A DNA stretch of 64,000 bases from Pontibacter roseus DSM 17521 (GTDB lineage: Bacteria > Bacteroidota > Bacteroidia > Cytophagales > Hymenobacteraceae), in NCBI RefSeq assembly GCF_000373265.1, contig NZ_KB890768.1:1-64000 (forward strand). The letters run 5' to 3'. Below are positions 35,139 through 44,339 of the stretch, piece by piece. The translations under genes were made by a program, and so were the position numbers. The notes beneath the pieces are model-generated. The model had not been told where the DNA came from. It saw only the letters and a program-made list of their open reading frames with translations, and did no database searches. How positions within the stretch are numbered: the stretch's first letter is position 1; the number at the start of each line of letters is the position of its first letter.

Positions 35139-35808
35139 ATTTAAATTTTACTTCAGCTATCTCCCAGTCTTCTATGGTATCAATATCCTGAAAGTACTTT
35201 CCGTTGAGCAGATAGCCTTTATTATCTTCTCTAAAAAAGCTTTCATGCTCTAAATAATGTTTTACATCAGCCCAATAGAATTGCCCTGCATCATGCAAGT
35301 ATTTAGCTAAATCTTGGCTTCGCTTTAAATATAATTCAGGGTAACTCTTTATAAGTTTTCCTTCTACTAATTGGAGTGATCTTTCAATTGGAAAATCATA
35401 TTCTACGATAGAAATAACCGATTTACACCTCTCTTTCATTAATAGAAATGAATCAATTAGATGCTTTGGCTGAACTAAAGGGGCTGTAGGGAGAATACAT
35501 GCAAATACATCATAATTAAAGCCTTGAACTTCATAATTACTCAAGACTTCTAAAATGACTTCCTTTAAGGGAGCATAATCATCTGAATTATTAATGCTTC
35601 TTAAAAAAGGCACCTTCGCTCCATACTTTATAGCTATTTCAGCAATTTCCTCATCATCAGTAGAAACCATTACTTCTTCAAACAACTTGGAATTCAAAGC
35701 CGTTTCTATGGAGTAAGCAATAATAGGTTTACCTAAAAAGTTTTTGATGTTTTTACGTGGAATTCGTTTACTACCACCCCGCGCAGGTATTATTGCTAAC
35801 TTTTTCAC
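35101..35808 (-). CDS. pseF: pseudaminic acid cytidylyltransferase
   Basis: This 235-aa protein is a CMP-sugar synthetase activating pseudaminic acid with CTP. It opens with LAIIPARGGSKRIPRKNIK, the nucleotide-binding loop, and has SIETALNSKLFEEVMVSTDDEEIAEIA and ILPTAPLVQP. Length and motif spacing match PseF/NeuA. It overlaps pseC by 4 nt upstream and pseH downstream. GC content drops sharply relative to pseC. Confidence 0.94.
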   Translation of the reverse strand: MKKLAIIPARGGSKRIPRKNIKNFLGKPIIAYSIETALNSKLFEEVMVSTDDEEIAEIAIKYGAKVPFLRSINNSDDYAPLKEVILEVLSNYEVQGFNYDVFACILPTAPLVQPKHLIDSFLLMKERCKSVISIVEYDFPIERSLQLVEGKLIKSYPELYLKRSQDLAKYLHDAGQFYWADVKHYLEHESFFREDNKGYLLNGKYFQDIDTIEDWEIAEVKFKYVHEQNKTDLHR

Positions 35809-36989
35809 TCTTTTATAAAACCTATAACTTTCTCAATCACGAATTGCTGCTCCTCGTTCGTCAGCGTCGGGTACATCGGCAGACTCAAGCAAGCTTCGTA
35901 GTAACGCTCAGCTTTCGGGAAGTCACCTTTCTTATACCCCAGGCTGCGGTAGTAGGGCATGGTGTGGGCCGGGATGTAGTGCACCTGCGCAAAGATGTTG
36001 TGCTCGCGCAGGAAATTGTATAGCCCCTTGCGGTCGGCCACTTGAATTACGTACAAATGGTAGGCGTGGCCCGTCTCACCCGATTCAGTTATAGCCGCCA
36101 GGTTGGTGCCCAGCACTTCTATACCTGCCGTGCCGGCGAAAGCCGCGTCGTATATTTTGGCAATCTGCCTTCTGCGGGCCATCCCTTCGTCGGCGCGGCT
36201 GAGTTGGGAGAGGCCCAGGGCGCAGAGCATGTCAGGGATGCGGTAGTTGTAGCCCAGCGCCTGCATCTCCATGTACCAGCCGCCGTGGTTCTCCTCCAGC
36301 AGGTCCGCCTCGCGCGTGATGCCGTGGGTGCGGTAAAGCAAAAGCTTTTTGTAGAGTTCCTCGTCGTTGGTGGTCACCATGCCGCCCTCGCTTGTGGCGA
36401 TGTGCTTCACGGGATGGAACGAGAAGATGGCCAATTCAGCGAAACGCCCGTTGCCGCACAACTGCTGCTCGCCCTTGCTGTCGACAAAGAAGCCGCCCGG
36501 TGCGTGGGCTGCGTCCTCGATAATCCATAGCCCATGCTCGTCGGCCAGCTCACGCAGCTGCTCCAGGTTCACCGGGTTGCCGGCGAAGTCGACAGGTATG
36601 ATGCCGCTGTAGTAGCCTTTGGGCTTGCTCTCCACCATCTGGCGCACCTGCGCAATGTCAATCAGGGCCGTGGTTGGGTCGATGTCCGCGAACTCCACGG
36701 TGCCGCCGCAGTAGCGCACGCAGTTGGCCGAGGCCACGAAGGTGATGGGGGTGGTGATGACGCGCGAGGCTTCATTCACGCCCAGCGCTATGGTGCACAG
36801 GTGCAGCGCGGCCGTGCCGTTGCTCACGGCCACGGCATACTTGGCGCCCACGTAGCGCGCAAAGGCCTGCTCGAACTCGGCCACCTTCGGCCCCTGCGTC
36901 AGGAAGTCCGACTGCAGCGTCTCCACCACGGTGGCTATGTCAGCCTCAGTGATGTGCTGCCGGCCGTAAGGAACTGGATTCTTTAGCAT
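35805..36989 (-). CDS. pseC: UDP-4-amino-4,6-dideoxy-L-AltNAc aminotransferase
   Basis: This 394-aa PLP enzyme aminates the PseB product. It starts NPVPYGRQHITEADI and has AVSNGTAALHLCTIALG (~60), IEDAAHAPGG (~165), and the PLP lysine in FSFHPVKHIATSEGGMV (~192). I place the start at 36989, overlapping pseB by 7 nt; an earlier in-frame ATG at 37052 would lie inside pseB. Its DNA is GC-rich (roughly 60 percent in many lines) and contains CTATACC at 36118, whereas pseB and pseF on either side are AT-rich. That points to a separate origin or gene replacement. Confidence 0.95.
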   Translation of the reverse strand: MLKNPVPYGRQHITEADIATVVETLQSDFLTQGPKVAEFEQAFARYVGAKYAVAVSNGTAALHLCTIALGVNEASRVITTPITFVASANCVRYCGGTVEFADIDPTTALIDIAQVRQMVESKPKGYYSGIIPVDFAGNPVNLEQLRELADEHGLWIIEDAAHAPGGFFVDSKGEQQLCGNGRFAELAIFSFHPVKHIATSEGGMVTTNDEELYKKLLLYRTHGITREADLLEENHGGWYMEMQALGYNYRIPDMLCALGLSQLSRADEGMARRRQIAKIYDAAFAGTAGIEVLGTNLAAITESGETGHAYHLYVIQVADRKGLYNFLREHNIFAQVHYIPAHTMPYYRSLGYKKGDFPKAERYYEACLSLPMYPTLTNEEQQFVIEKVIGFIKE

Positions 36990-37996
36990 ACAGAAAAAGT
37001 CTCGTCTACGTGTTCTTTGATTAACTCTCTCAACTCTTGCACAGAAACCCACTCTGTATTTTCTCCAGAATTATATTGAAAGCCTGCTGGTACTTTTTCT
37101 GCGTTAAATTCTTTTACAAAATCTTCCACACTCCATCTTGGAATAGCAGGTACGATTGCATAATATCTTCCAAGATCATAGGTATAATATGAGTCAGAAG
37201 AGGTAATCATTTCTTCATGGATTTTCTCACCAGGTCTAATACCTATCACCTTTTGCTCACACTCTGGTCCGATTGCTTCAGCTACGTCTGTAATTTTATA
37301 GGAGGGAATTTTCGGAACAAAAATCTCTCCCCCCCATGCAGTCTCAAGGGCATGCATTACCATATCAACACCGCCCTGCAGGCTGATGTTAAATCTGGTC
37401 ATGGTAGCGTCTGTTATGGGGAGCACACCCTCTTTCTTTTTATTCAAAAAGAAAGGTATTACCGAACCGTTTGAGCCCATCACATTGCCATAACGAACGA
37501 CCGAAAATCGGATTGGATTCCAGCCCTTGATGTTATTTGCAGCTACAAAAAGTTTGTCTGAGGCCAATTTTGTAGCACCGTAAAGATTAATTGGAGCTGC
37601 CGCCTTATCAGTAGAAAGCGCTACCACACGTTCTACTTCTGTTTCAAGGCATGCATTTATAATATTCTCTGCACCTAAGATGTTTGTCTTCACACATTCC
37701 ATTGGATTATACTCTGCAATTGGCACATGTTTCATTGCAGCTGCATGGATGACATAGTCAATCCCTTTTAGTGCTCTTTTAACACGATCATAATCCCTTA
37801 CATCTCCAATAAAGAAACGAATTTGCGGAAAATTATCATGTGGATACTCCTGGGCCATATTAAATTGCTTCTGCTCATCGCGAGAGAATATCACTAGACG
37901 CTTGACGCCAGGGTAAGTCTCTAGAATATGATTTGTCAGGGCTTTACCTAATGAGCCCGTCCCTCCTGTTATTAATACTGATTTGCCAGTTAACAT
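36983..37996 (-). CDS. pseB: UDP-N-acetylglucosamine 4,6-dehydratase (inverting)
   Basis: This 337-aa soluble SDR starts the pseudaminic acid pathway. It has ITGGTGSLGKAL (NADP binding, ~8-19), a YxxxK active site in STDKAAAPINLYGATK (~130-145), and RFSVVRYGNVMGSNGSV. The intact Tyr and absence of membrane segments distinguish it from the membrane PglF-like enzyme at 13485. It starts the pse gene order B-C-F-H-G-x-I. Confidence 0.95.
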   Translation of the reverse strand: MLTGKSVLITGGTGSLGKALTNHILETYPGVKRLVIFSRDEQKQFNMAQEYPHDNFPQIRFFIGDVRDYDRVKRALKGIDYVIHAAAMKHVPIAEYNPMECVKTNILGAENIINACLETEVERVVALSTDKAAAPINLYGATKLASDKLFVAANNIKGWNPIRFSVVRYGNVMGSNGSVIPFFLNKKKEGVLPITDATMTRFNISLQGGVDMVMHALETAWGGEIFVPKIPSYKITDVAEAIGPECEQKVIGIRPGEKIHEEMITSSDSYYTYDLGRYYAIVPAIPRWSVEDFVKEFNAEKVPAGFQYNSGENTEWVSVQELRELIKEHVDETFSVC

Positions 37997-38045
37997 TGTT
38001 TATATAAATGACTTTATGTTATACAATTTATTTAGAATTACTTTT

Positions 38046-39098
38046 TTAAACTTTGTAAAAGTCTCTGTACCATTTTACAAAATTAGAAATTCCTACTCGT
38101 AATTCTGTCTTAGGCTGATAGTTAATATCTTTTATCAAATCTGTTACATCTGCCCACGTGGATAATACATCCCCAGGTTGTAATGGCATTAATTGTCTTT
38201 CTGCCTTTTGCCCAATTGATTCTTCCAGCGCATCAATAAAATCAGTTAACAGCACAGGAGATGAGTTTCCAATATTATAAAGTTTATAAGGAGCTTTTGT
38301 TTTTAATGCTTCTAGACGGTCGCATTCTGAGTCATTATTTACGGATTCAGGTTTATCAAGTACCTTTACTATACCTTCTACTATATCATCTATATAGGTG
38401 AAATCACGTTTCATCTCTCCGTTGTTGTAAACCTGTATAGGATTACCATTTAAAATTTTGCGAGTGAAAAGAAACAACGCCATATCAGGCCTCCCCCATG
38501 GTCCATAGACAGTAAAAAATCGGAGTCCTGTTGTGGGTATATTAAACAAATGGCTATAAGTATGCGCCATAAGTTCATTCGATTTTTTGGATGCAGCATA
38601 TAAAGAAATAGGATGATCTACTACATCTTCTGTAGAAAATGGGATTTTGGTATTCGTTCCATATATAGAGCTAGAAGAAGCATATACCAGATGTTTCACT
38701 GGATGGTGCCTGCACGATTCAAGTATATTTAGGAACCCTTGTACATTAGAAGAGATATATTCGTCAGGCTTTTCAAGTGAATACCTTACTCCAGCTTGCG
38801 CCGCCAAATTCACAACGGCATCAAATTGTTCCGACTTAAAAAGTTCAAGTAGAAATTCCTTATTTGTCAAATCTTCCTTTACAAACCGATAACTTCTAAA
38901 ACGTTTGCTCTGCACAAATCGGCTTGTCTGAATTTCATCCTTTGTTATGCCGGCATCAGCTAATCTACCATATTTTAGACTTACCTCATAATAGTCATTA
39001 ATATTATCTAGGCCTACAACTTCATCTCCTTTTTCAACCAATTTATTTACTAAATGAAAGCCAATAAAGCCTGCACTTCCTGTTACCAGAACCTTCAT
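38046..39098 (-). CDS. NAD-dependent epimerase, probable UDP-glucuronate 4-epimerase
   Basis: This 350-aa extended SDR starts VLVTGSAGFIGFHLVNKL and has LDNINDYYEVSLK, typical of GAE/LspL-type UDP-glucuronate epimerases. Also seen are YASSSSIYGTNTKIPFS, the YxxxK of LYAASKKSNELM (~165), and RFFTVYGPWGRPDMA. It would supply UDP-galacturonate for the polysaccharide. It sits 15 nt upstream of the rfbA end and 49 nt before pseB. Confidence 0.92.
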   Translation of the reverse strand: MKVLVTGSAGFIGFHLVNKLVEKGDEVVGLDNINDYYEVSLKYGRLADAGITKDEIQTSRFVQSKRFRSYRFVKEDLTNKEFLLELFKSEQFDAVVNLAAQAGVRYSLEKPDEYISSNVQGFLNILESCRHHPVKHLVYASSSSIYGTNTKIPFSTEDVVDHPISLYAASKKSNELMAHTYSHLFNIPTTGLRFFTVYGPWGRPDMALFLFTRKILNGNPIQVYNNGEMKRDFTYIDDIVEGIVKVLDKPESVNNDSECDRLEALKTKAPYKLYNIGNSSPVLLTDFIDALEESIGQKAERQLMPLQPGDVLSTWADVTDLIKDINYQPKTELRVGISNFVKWYRDFYKV

Positions 39099-39113
39099 AC
39101 TATCAAAATATAT

Positions 39114-39983
39114 TTAAAACTTCTCCTTCAATAGTCCCAGCAGATACTCCCCATAGCCGCTTTTGCGGAGGGGCTCTGCGGATTCTCTGAGTTGGTTATC
39201 ATCGATGAAGCCTATGCGCCAGGCCACCTCCTCGATGCAGCCAATCTTGAGCCCCTGCCGTTCCTCAATCACCTGCACAAACGTGGCCGCCTGCATCAGC
39301 GACTGGATTGTGCCCGTGTCGAGCCAAGCCGTGCCACGGTTCAAAATACCAACCTTCAACTTACCTTGCCTCAGATACTCACGGTTAACATCCGTGATTT
39401 CGTATTCCCCTCGCTCACTCGGCTTTAATTCTTTGGCTATACGTATCACATCATTATCATAGAAATAAAGGCCTGGTACAGCATAGCTTGATTTCGGCTC
39501 CCGAGGCTTCTCTTCAATTGATATGGCCCGACCAATATCATCAAACTCCACTACACCGTAACGTTCAGGGTCATTGACGTGGTAAGCATACACTACTCCT
39601 CCTTCTGGGTTATTGTTAGCCTGCAGTAGCTTACTCATTCCGGAGCCGTAGAAGATATTGTCACCTAATACTAAGGCTACTTTGTCAGCACCTATGAAAT
39701 CCTCACCAATGATAAAAGCCTGCGCCAGCCCGTTAGGCTCCTCCTGCACCCGATACTCAAACCTACAACCAATTCGGCTTCCATCGCCCAGCAGGCGCTC
39801 GAACATTGGCAAGTCGTGAGGTGTTGAGATGATAAGAATTTCCCGTATGCCCGCCAACATGAGTGTGGAGAGCGGGTAGTAGACCATGGGCTTGTCGTAA
39901 ACAGGCATGAGCTGCTTGCTCACAGCTAGCGTCAGTGGGTGCAGGCGGGTGCCGGAGCCCCCAGCCAGGATGATGCCTTTCAT
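39114..39983 (-). CDS. rfbA: glucose-1-phosphate thymidylyltransferase
   Basis: This 289-aa nucleotidyltransferase makes dTDP-glucose. It begins [17 protein letters not shown] with the nucleotide loop, and has [28 protein letters not shown] and GTAWLDTG. Length is standard. Base composition varies along the gene: the 5' and 3' parts are GC-rich, the middle (about 39400-39720) is clearly poorer, which suggests recombination. It is the third of the three rfb genes here. Confidence 0.96.
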   Translation of the reverse strand: MKGIILAGGSGTRLHPLTLAVSKQLMPVYDKPMVYYPLSTLMLAGIREILIISTPHDLPMFERLLGDGSRIGCRFEYRVQEEPNGLAQAFIIGEDFIGADKVALVLGDNIFYGSGMSKLLQANNNPEGGVVYAYHVNDPERYGVVEFDDIGRAISIEEKPREPKSSYAVPGLYFYDNDVIRIAKELKPSERGEYEITDVNREYLRQGKLKVGILNRGTAWLDTGTIQSLMQAATFVQVIEERQGLKIGCIEEVAWRIGFIDDNQLRESAEPLRKSGYGEYLLGLLKEKF

Positions 39984-40060
39984 TGTCTTGTAGGATTAGG
40001 TTTTTGTAAAATTGCCTGAACTGTGTTGGGGGAGATAAATTACCTGGCACTACAACTCTT

Positions 40061-40651
40061 TTAACATAATAACTCCTTTCCTATTATAGCAGCAGTATTA
40101 GTGACGGTTTGTTTGAATGCTGCAAAAGAGTCACTTTCTATGTCCTTATCTGACACAAGTGCTTGCTCAGGCTTGATACGCCAATCAATGTTTAAATCTT
40201 TATCACTGAAAAGTATGCTGCCTTCAGAGGCTTTATTATAATAGTTATCACATTTATAAAAAAACTCTGCCTCCTCACTAAGCACCACAAAGCCGTGGGC
40301 AAATCCACGAGGAATAAAGAGCTGCAGCCTGTTCTCAGCGCTCAATTCAATTGAAAAATGATTGCCAAATGTGGGCGATTCAGGACGTATGTCCACCGCA
40401 ACGTCAAGCACCTTTCCTCTGAGCACACGAACTAATTTTGCTTGTGCATGCTTCCCTTGCTGAAAATGCAAGCCTCTAAGCACGCAGTAGCTTGAAAAAG
40501 ACTGATTATCCTGTACAAAGTGTACCTGCTGGCTTGTAAGTTCGTTAAACCTGGCTTCGTTGAAGCTTTCATAAAAGTAGCCCCTGCTGTCTTCAAATAC
40601 AGTCGGCTCCAAGATAATACATCCTGGCAGGGGAGAGTGAGTGACTTTCAT
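40061..40651 (-). CDS. rfbC: dTDP-4-dehydrorhamnose 3,5-epimerase
   Basis: This 196-aa cupin epimerase has FVQDNQSFSSYCVLRGLHFQ (His and the catalytic region near residues 45-65), KLVRVLRGKVLDVAVDIR, and FIPRGFAHGFVVLSE. It acts on the product of RfbB. The gene abuts rfbB with a 0-nt gap. The C-terminal extension past residue 180 is ordinary. Confidence 0.95.
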   Translation of the reverse strand: MKVTHSPLPGCIILEPTVFEDSRGYFYESFNEARFNELTSQQVHFVQDNQSFSSYCVLRGLHFQQGKHAQAKLVRVLRGKVLDVAVDIRPESPTFGNHFSIELSAENRLQLFIPRGFAHGFVVLSEEAEFFYKCDNYYNKASEGSILFSDKDLNIDWRIKPEQALVSDKDIESDSFAAFKQTVTNTAAIIGKELLC

Positions 40652-41701
40652 TTATCTTGTTGAGTACTGCTCTGAATAATATTGCTGATAAGCGCCGCTA
40701 GTGACATTCTCAAGCCACTGTTCGTTCTGCAGGTACCAGTCCACGGTTTTGCGTAGGCCTTGTTCAAAAGTTACTGATGGTTCCCAGCCCAGCCCTTGCA
40801 TCAGTTTGCTTGAGTCGATGGCATAGCGCGCATCGTGGCCAGCGCGGTCTTTTACAAAGGTGATGAGTTTCCTGGATGTTCCGTTTTCCCTTCCCAACCG
40901 CTCGTCCATTACATCGCAGAGTAACTCAATTAAGTCGATGTTGCGCCACTCGTTCACACCACCTACGTTGTAGGTATCGCCTACCCTGCCGCGGTGGAAA
41001 ATTACGTCAATAGCACGCGCATGGTCCTCTACATAAAGCCAGTCACGCACATTCTCTCCCTTGCCGTAAACAGGCACCGGCTTTCCGGACTTAATGCTGT
41101 GTATCGCCAGAGGGATGAGCTTTTCAGGGAAATGGTTCGGGCCATAGTTATTGGAGCAATTGGAGAGCTTCACTGGCAACCCGTAGGTATGGAACCAAGC
41201 CCGCACAAAATGGTCAGAAGCAGCCTTTGAGGCCGAATAAGGTGAACGTGGATCGTAGGCAGTAGACTCGGTGAAGAGTCCCTCTTCGCCCAGTGAGCCG
41301 TATACCTCATCAGTAGAGACGTGATAGAAGAGTTTGCCATAGTAGTCACCACCCCAGGCGCATCGGCAGGCCTCCAAGAGGTTTACAGTGCCTATAACGT
41401 TAGTTTGTACAAAGGCCATAGGCCCTGAAATAGAACGGTCTACGTGTGACTCGGCCGCTAAATGGATGATAGCATCAAATTTATAATCAGCAAACATGTG
41501 CTCCAGGTAGGCTTTGTCGGTGATGTCGCCTCTAAGGAAAGTATAGTTTCCCTTATCCTCTATATCCTTAAGGTTCTGCAGATTACCTGCATAAGTTAAA
41601 ATATCGAGGTTATAGATTTGGTAGTTAGGGTATTTGTTTACGAACAGCCGCACCACATGCGAACCAATAAACCCAGCTCCCCCGGTAATTAATATTTTCA
41701 C
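40652..41701 (-). CDS. rfbB: dTDP-glucose 4,6-dehydratase
   Basis: This 349-aa extended SDR begins [18 protein letters not shown], with HLAAESHVDRSISGP and the active site STDEVYGSLGEEG plus YSASKAASDHFV. Length is usual for RmlB. With RfbA and RfbC it should make dTDP-4-keto-6-deoxy-sugar intermediates. No RfbD reductase is present in the window, so the final dTDP sugar is open. Confidence 0.96.
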   Translation of the reverse strand: MKILITGGAGFIGSHVVRLFVNKYPNYQIYNLDILTYAGNLQNLKDIEDKGNYTFLRGDITDKAYLEHMFADYKFDAIIHLAAESHVDRSISGPMAFVQTNVIGTVNLLEACRCAWGGDYYGKLFYHVSTDEVYGSLGEEGLFTESTAYDPRSPYSASKAASDHFVRAWFHTYGLPVKLSNCSNNYGPNHFPEKLIPLAIHSIKSGKPVPVYGKGENVRDWLYVEDHARAIDVIFHRGRVGDTYNVGGVNEWRNIDLIELLCDVMDERLGRENGTSRKLITFVKDRAGHDARYAIDSSKLMQGLGWEPSVTFEQGLRKTVDWYLQNEQWLENVTSGAYQQYYSEQYSTR

Positions 41702-41748
41702 TTTTTGTATTTTATTCTTTCGTTTTTTTAATGCCTTCGTAGCATAGA

Positions 41749-42768
41749 TTATTCTGAAAGAGAGGCTTCCCCCTTATTCTGTCTCTGCTGTTGATTATTG
41801 TACCACCTGAATGCTATCCCCAAACCCTCTAAAACAGAATAGATGGGTTTGTAACCAATCAAATGATTTGCTTTGCCAATGTCTGCCAAGCTATGGCGTA
41901 CATCCCCTTTACGTTCTTCTCTGTACTCAGCTGCCAACTCAATACCTGCAATTTTCGTAATTTCATCCCAAAGCTGATTCAATGTTGTCCGCTCACCAAA
42001 TGCTATATTAATCACTTCATGCTTTGTAATATCCGTAGCTAGCAGAGCCTTTATATTTGCTTGTACTGCATTTTCTACGAACGTAAAATCACGGCTGGTC
42101 TCACCATCTCCATTAATATAAGGAGCTCTGTTTTGGATGGCTGACTCTATGAATAGTGGGATGACGGCTGCATAAGGTCCTCTCGGGTTTTGCTTTGGTC
42201 CAAACACATTAAAATAACGTAAGCCGACAGTATGAAAATCATATGTTCTGGAAAATACGCTCGCGTATAACTCATTTACATACTTAGTTATAGCATAAGG
42301 GGATAAAGGGTTCCCTATTGTGTCCTCCACTTTTGGCAAACCAGGGTGGTCACCATACGTGCTGGAACTTGCTGCATACACCATACGCTTTACCCCTGCA
42401 TCTCGTGCGGCCACCAGCATGTTTAGAAAACCGCTAATGTTCACTCCGTTACTTGTAATTGGGTCATTTATAGAACGTGGCACTGAACCTAAAGCAGCCT
42501 GATGGGAAACATAGTCAATATTTTCTAATGCCCTATTGCAGGTTTCTTTGTCGCGTATGTCTCCCTCTAGCAGTTCGAAGGCTGGGTTGTCTTGGAATTC
42601 TTCAATGTTACTATGTGAGCCAGTTGAGAAGTTATCGAGCACCCTTACCTTCTTTGCGCCGTTCTTAAGCAGGTACTCCACAATGTTCGAACCAATGAAG
42701 CCTGCTCCACCAGTAACCAGGAAGGTGTTTTGGCTTAAGTCTGTTGTATGGTAAGGAATATCGTACAT
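41749..42768 (-). CDS. UDP-N-acetylglucosamine 4-epimerase (WbpP/TviC-like)
   Basis: This 339-aa extended SDR has [20 protein letters not shown], an N-terminal extension of about 15 residues as in WbpP/Tvi[30 protein letters not shown], and [12 protein letters not shown] (YxxxK). In the TviB/TviC pair, this enzyme epimerises UDP-GlcNAc(A) to the galacto form. It follows the matching dehydrogenase gene by 114 nt. Confidence 0.9.
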   Translation of the reverse strand: MYDIPYHTTDLSQNTFLVTGGAGFIGSNIVEYLLKNGAKKVRVLDNFSTGSHSNIEEFQDNPAFELLEGDIRDKETCNRALENIDYVSHQAALGSVPRSINDPITSNGVNISGFLNMLVAARDAGVKRMVYAASSSTYGDHPGLPKVEDTIGNPLSPYAITKYVNELYASVFSRTYDFHTVGLRYFNVFGPKQNPRGPYAAVIPLFIESAIQNRAPYINGDGETSRDFTFVENAVQANIKALLATDITKHEVINIAFGERTTLNQLWDEITKIAGIELAAEYREERKGDVRHSLADIGKANHLIGYKPIYSVLEGLGIAFRWYNNQQQRQNKGEASLSE

Positions 42769-42882
42769 ATGATAGCTCTCTAACTTATTCTGTGTAATTA
42801 ATTTTAACTAGTATACTCTCAGCAGTACATAAATGCTACAAATACAACCTATATCTGGCCAGAGTGTGAACAATTCTCTAAC

Positions 42883-44196
42883 CTAGAGGCGTGCGTCAGA
42901 AAGTTCTTTAGGGAGTACACCTTTGACATCATAGATTACAGCGTTTCCTTTACATAGCTCGCTTAGATTTAATGACTTAAACTCATTATGTGATACAGCA
43001 AGTACAATAGCATCACACTCGGTCACATTATCCAACTCCTTTACTGAGTCCCATCCATACTCATGCTTCACTTCGGCTGGTTCAGCCCATGGATCATAAA
43101 TAGTGATGTTAGTTTGGTAGTCTTTCAATGTATGTAAGATATCTACCACTTTCGTATTGCGTACGTCTGGGCAGTTCTCTTTGAAAGTGATACCTAGCAC
43201 TAAAATCTTTGCTCCTTTTACGGGTATATCTTTTTTCACCATGAGTTTGATTACCTCATGCGCTACATATTCGCCCATACCATCATTAAGGCGACGACCT
43301 GCCAAGATAATTTCGGGATGATAGCCAGCCTCTTGTGCCTTCTGCGCCAGGTAGTATGGGTCTACCCCGATGCAGTGCCCTCCTACTAAGCCTGGCTTGA
43401 ACTTCAGGAAGTTCCATTTAGTGCCAGCTGCCTCCAGCACCTCTTCTGTATCAATACCAAGCCTATTGAAAATTTTGGCTAGCTCATTTACGAAAGCAAT
43501 ATTAATGTCACGCTGTGCGTTTTCAATTACTTTGGCAGCCTCGGCCACTTTGATGGAAGCCGCTTTGTGAGTTCCTGCAGTGATAACGGCATTATAGAGG
43601 TTGTCTACCTTCTCAGCAGCCTCAGGAGTTGATCCGGAGGTAATTTTCAAAATCTTAGATACCGTGTGCTCTTTATCACCTGGATTGATGCGTTCAGGAG
43701 AATAACCAGCATAGAAGTCCTGATTAAACCTTAAGCCTGATACGCGTTCCAGTACGGGCACACACTCTTCTTCCGTAACGCCCGGGTAAACAGTAGACTC
43801 ATATACAACTATATCTCCCTTCTTTAGAACTTTTCCTACCGTTTCACTAGCCTTATAGAGCGGGGTCAGGTCTGGCCGATTGTGTTTGTCTACTGGGGTA
43901 GGTACTGTGATGATGTAAAAGTTGCTTTCCTGTATATCTGCAAGTGTACTAGAGCAATACAGACCATTTTCTTGCCCATTTACAGATTCTACCAAAACTG
44001 CTTTGAGCTTATCATCTTCTACTTCCAGCGTACGGTCAAAACCTGCTCTCAGCTCCCTTACCCTTGACTCGTTTATATCAAAGCCGACTGTGTTATATTT
44101 CTTGGCGAATTCTACCGCTAGGGGTAAGCCTACATATCCTAACCCAATTACGGCTATACGTGCATTCTCTATTTCTGTACTAGCTGCTGCTGACAT
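42883..44196 (-). CDS. UDP-N-acetyl-hexosamine 6-dehydrogenase (TviB/WbpO-like)
   Basis: This 437-aa nucleotide sugar dehydrogenase oxidises the C6 of a UDP-HexNAc to a uronic acid in two NAD-dependent steps. It has [20 protein letters not shown] near residue 13, [40 protein letters not shown], and the catalytic Cys in [16 protein letters not shown] (~280). [20 protein letters not shown] is the TviB/WbpO-type sequence. It should provide UDP-GlcNAcA or GalNAcA, a carboxylated sugar. Confidence 0.92.
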   Translation of the reverse strand: MSAAASTEIENARIAVIGLGYVGLPLAVEFAKKYNTVGFDINESRVRELRAGFDRTLEVEDDKLKAVLVESVNGQENGLYCSSTLADIQESNFYIITVPTPVDKHNRPDLTPLYKASETVGKVLKKGDIVVYESTVYPGVTEEECVPVLERVSGLRFNQDFYAGYSPERINPGDKEHTVSKILKITSGSTPEAAEKVDNLYNAVITAGTHKAASIKVAEAAKVIENAQRDINIAFVNELAKIFNRLGIDTEEVLEAAGTKWNFLKFKPGLVGGHCIGVDPYYLAQKAQEAGYHPEIILAGRRLNDGMGEYVAHEVIKLMVKKDIPVKGAKILVLGITFKENCPDVRNTKVVDILHTLKDYQTNITIYDPWAEPAEVKHEYGWDSVKELDNVTECDAIVLAVSHNEFKSLNLSELCKGNAVIYDVKGVLPKELSDARL

Positions 44197-44339
44197 AGTA
44201 TTTTGTTTTCTAAGAGTAGATACGGTCTATGCTTTTTTGATATTCCTCTTACTTTTTGTTCTTCAGATAAGGCAGCACAAATATGCTATAACACCTTATA
44301 TAGGTATGGGAATGAGTATTTGATGCCCAAATATTACAT

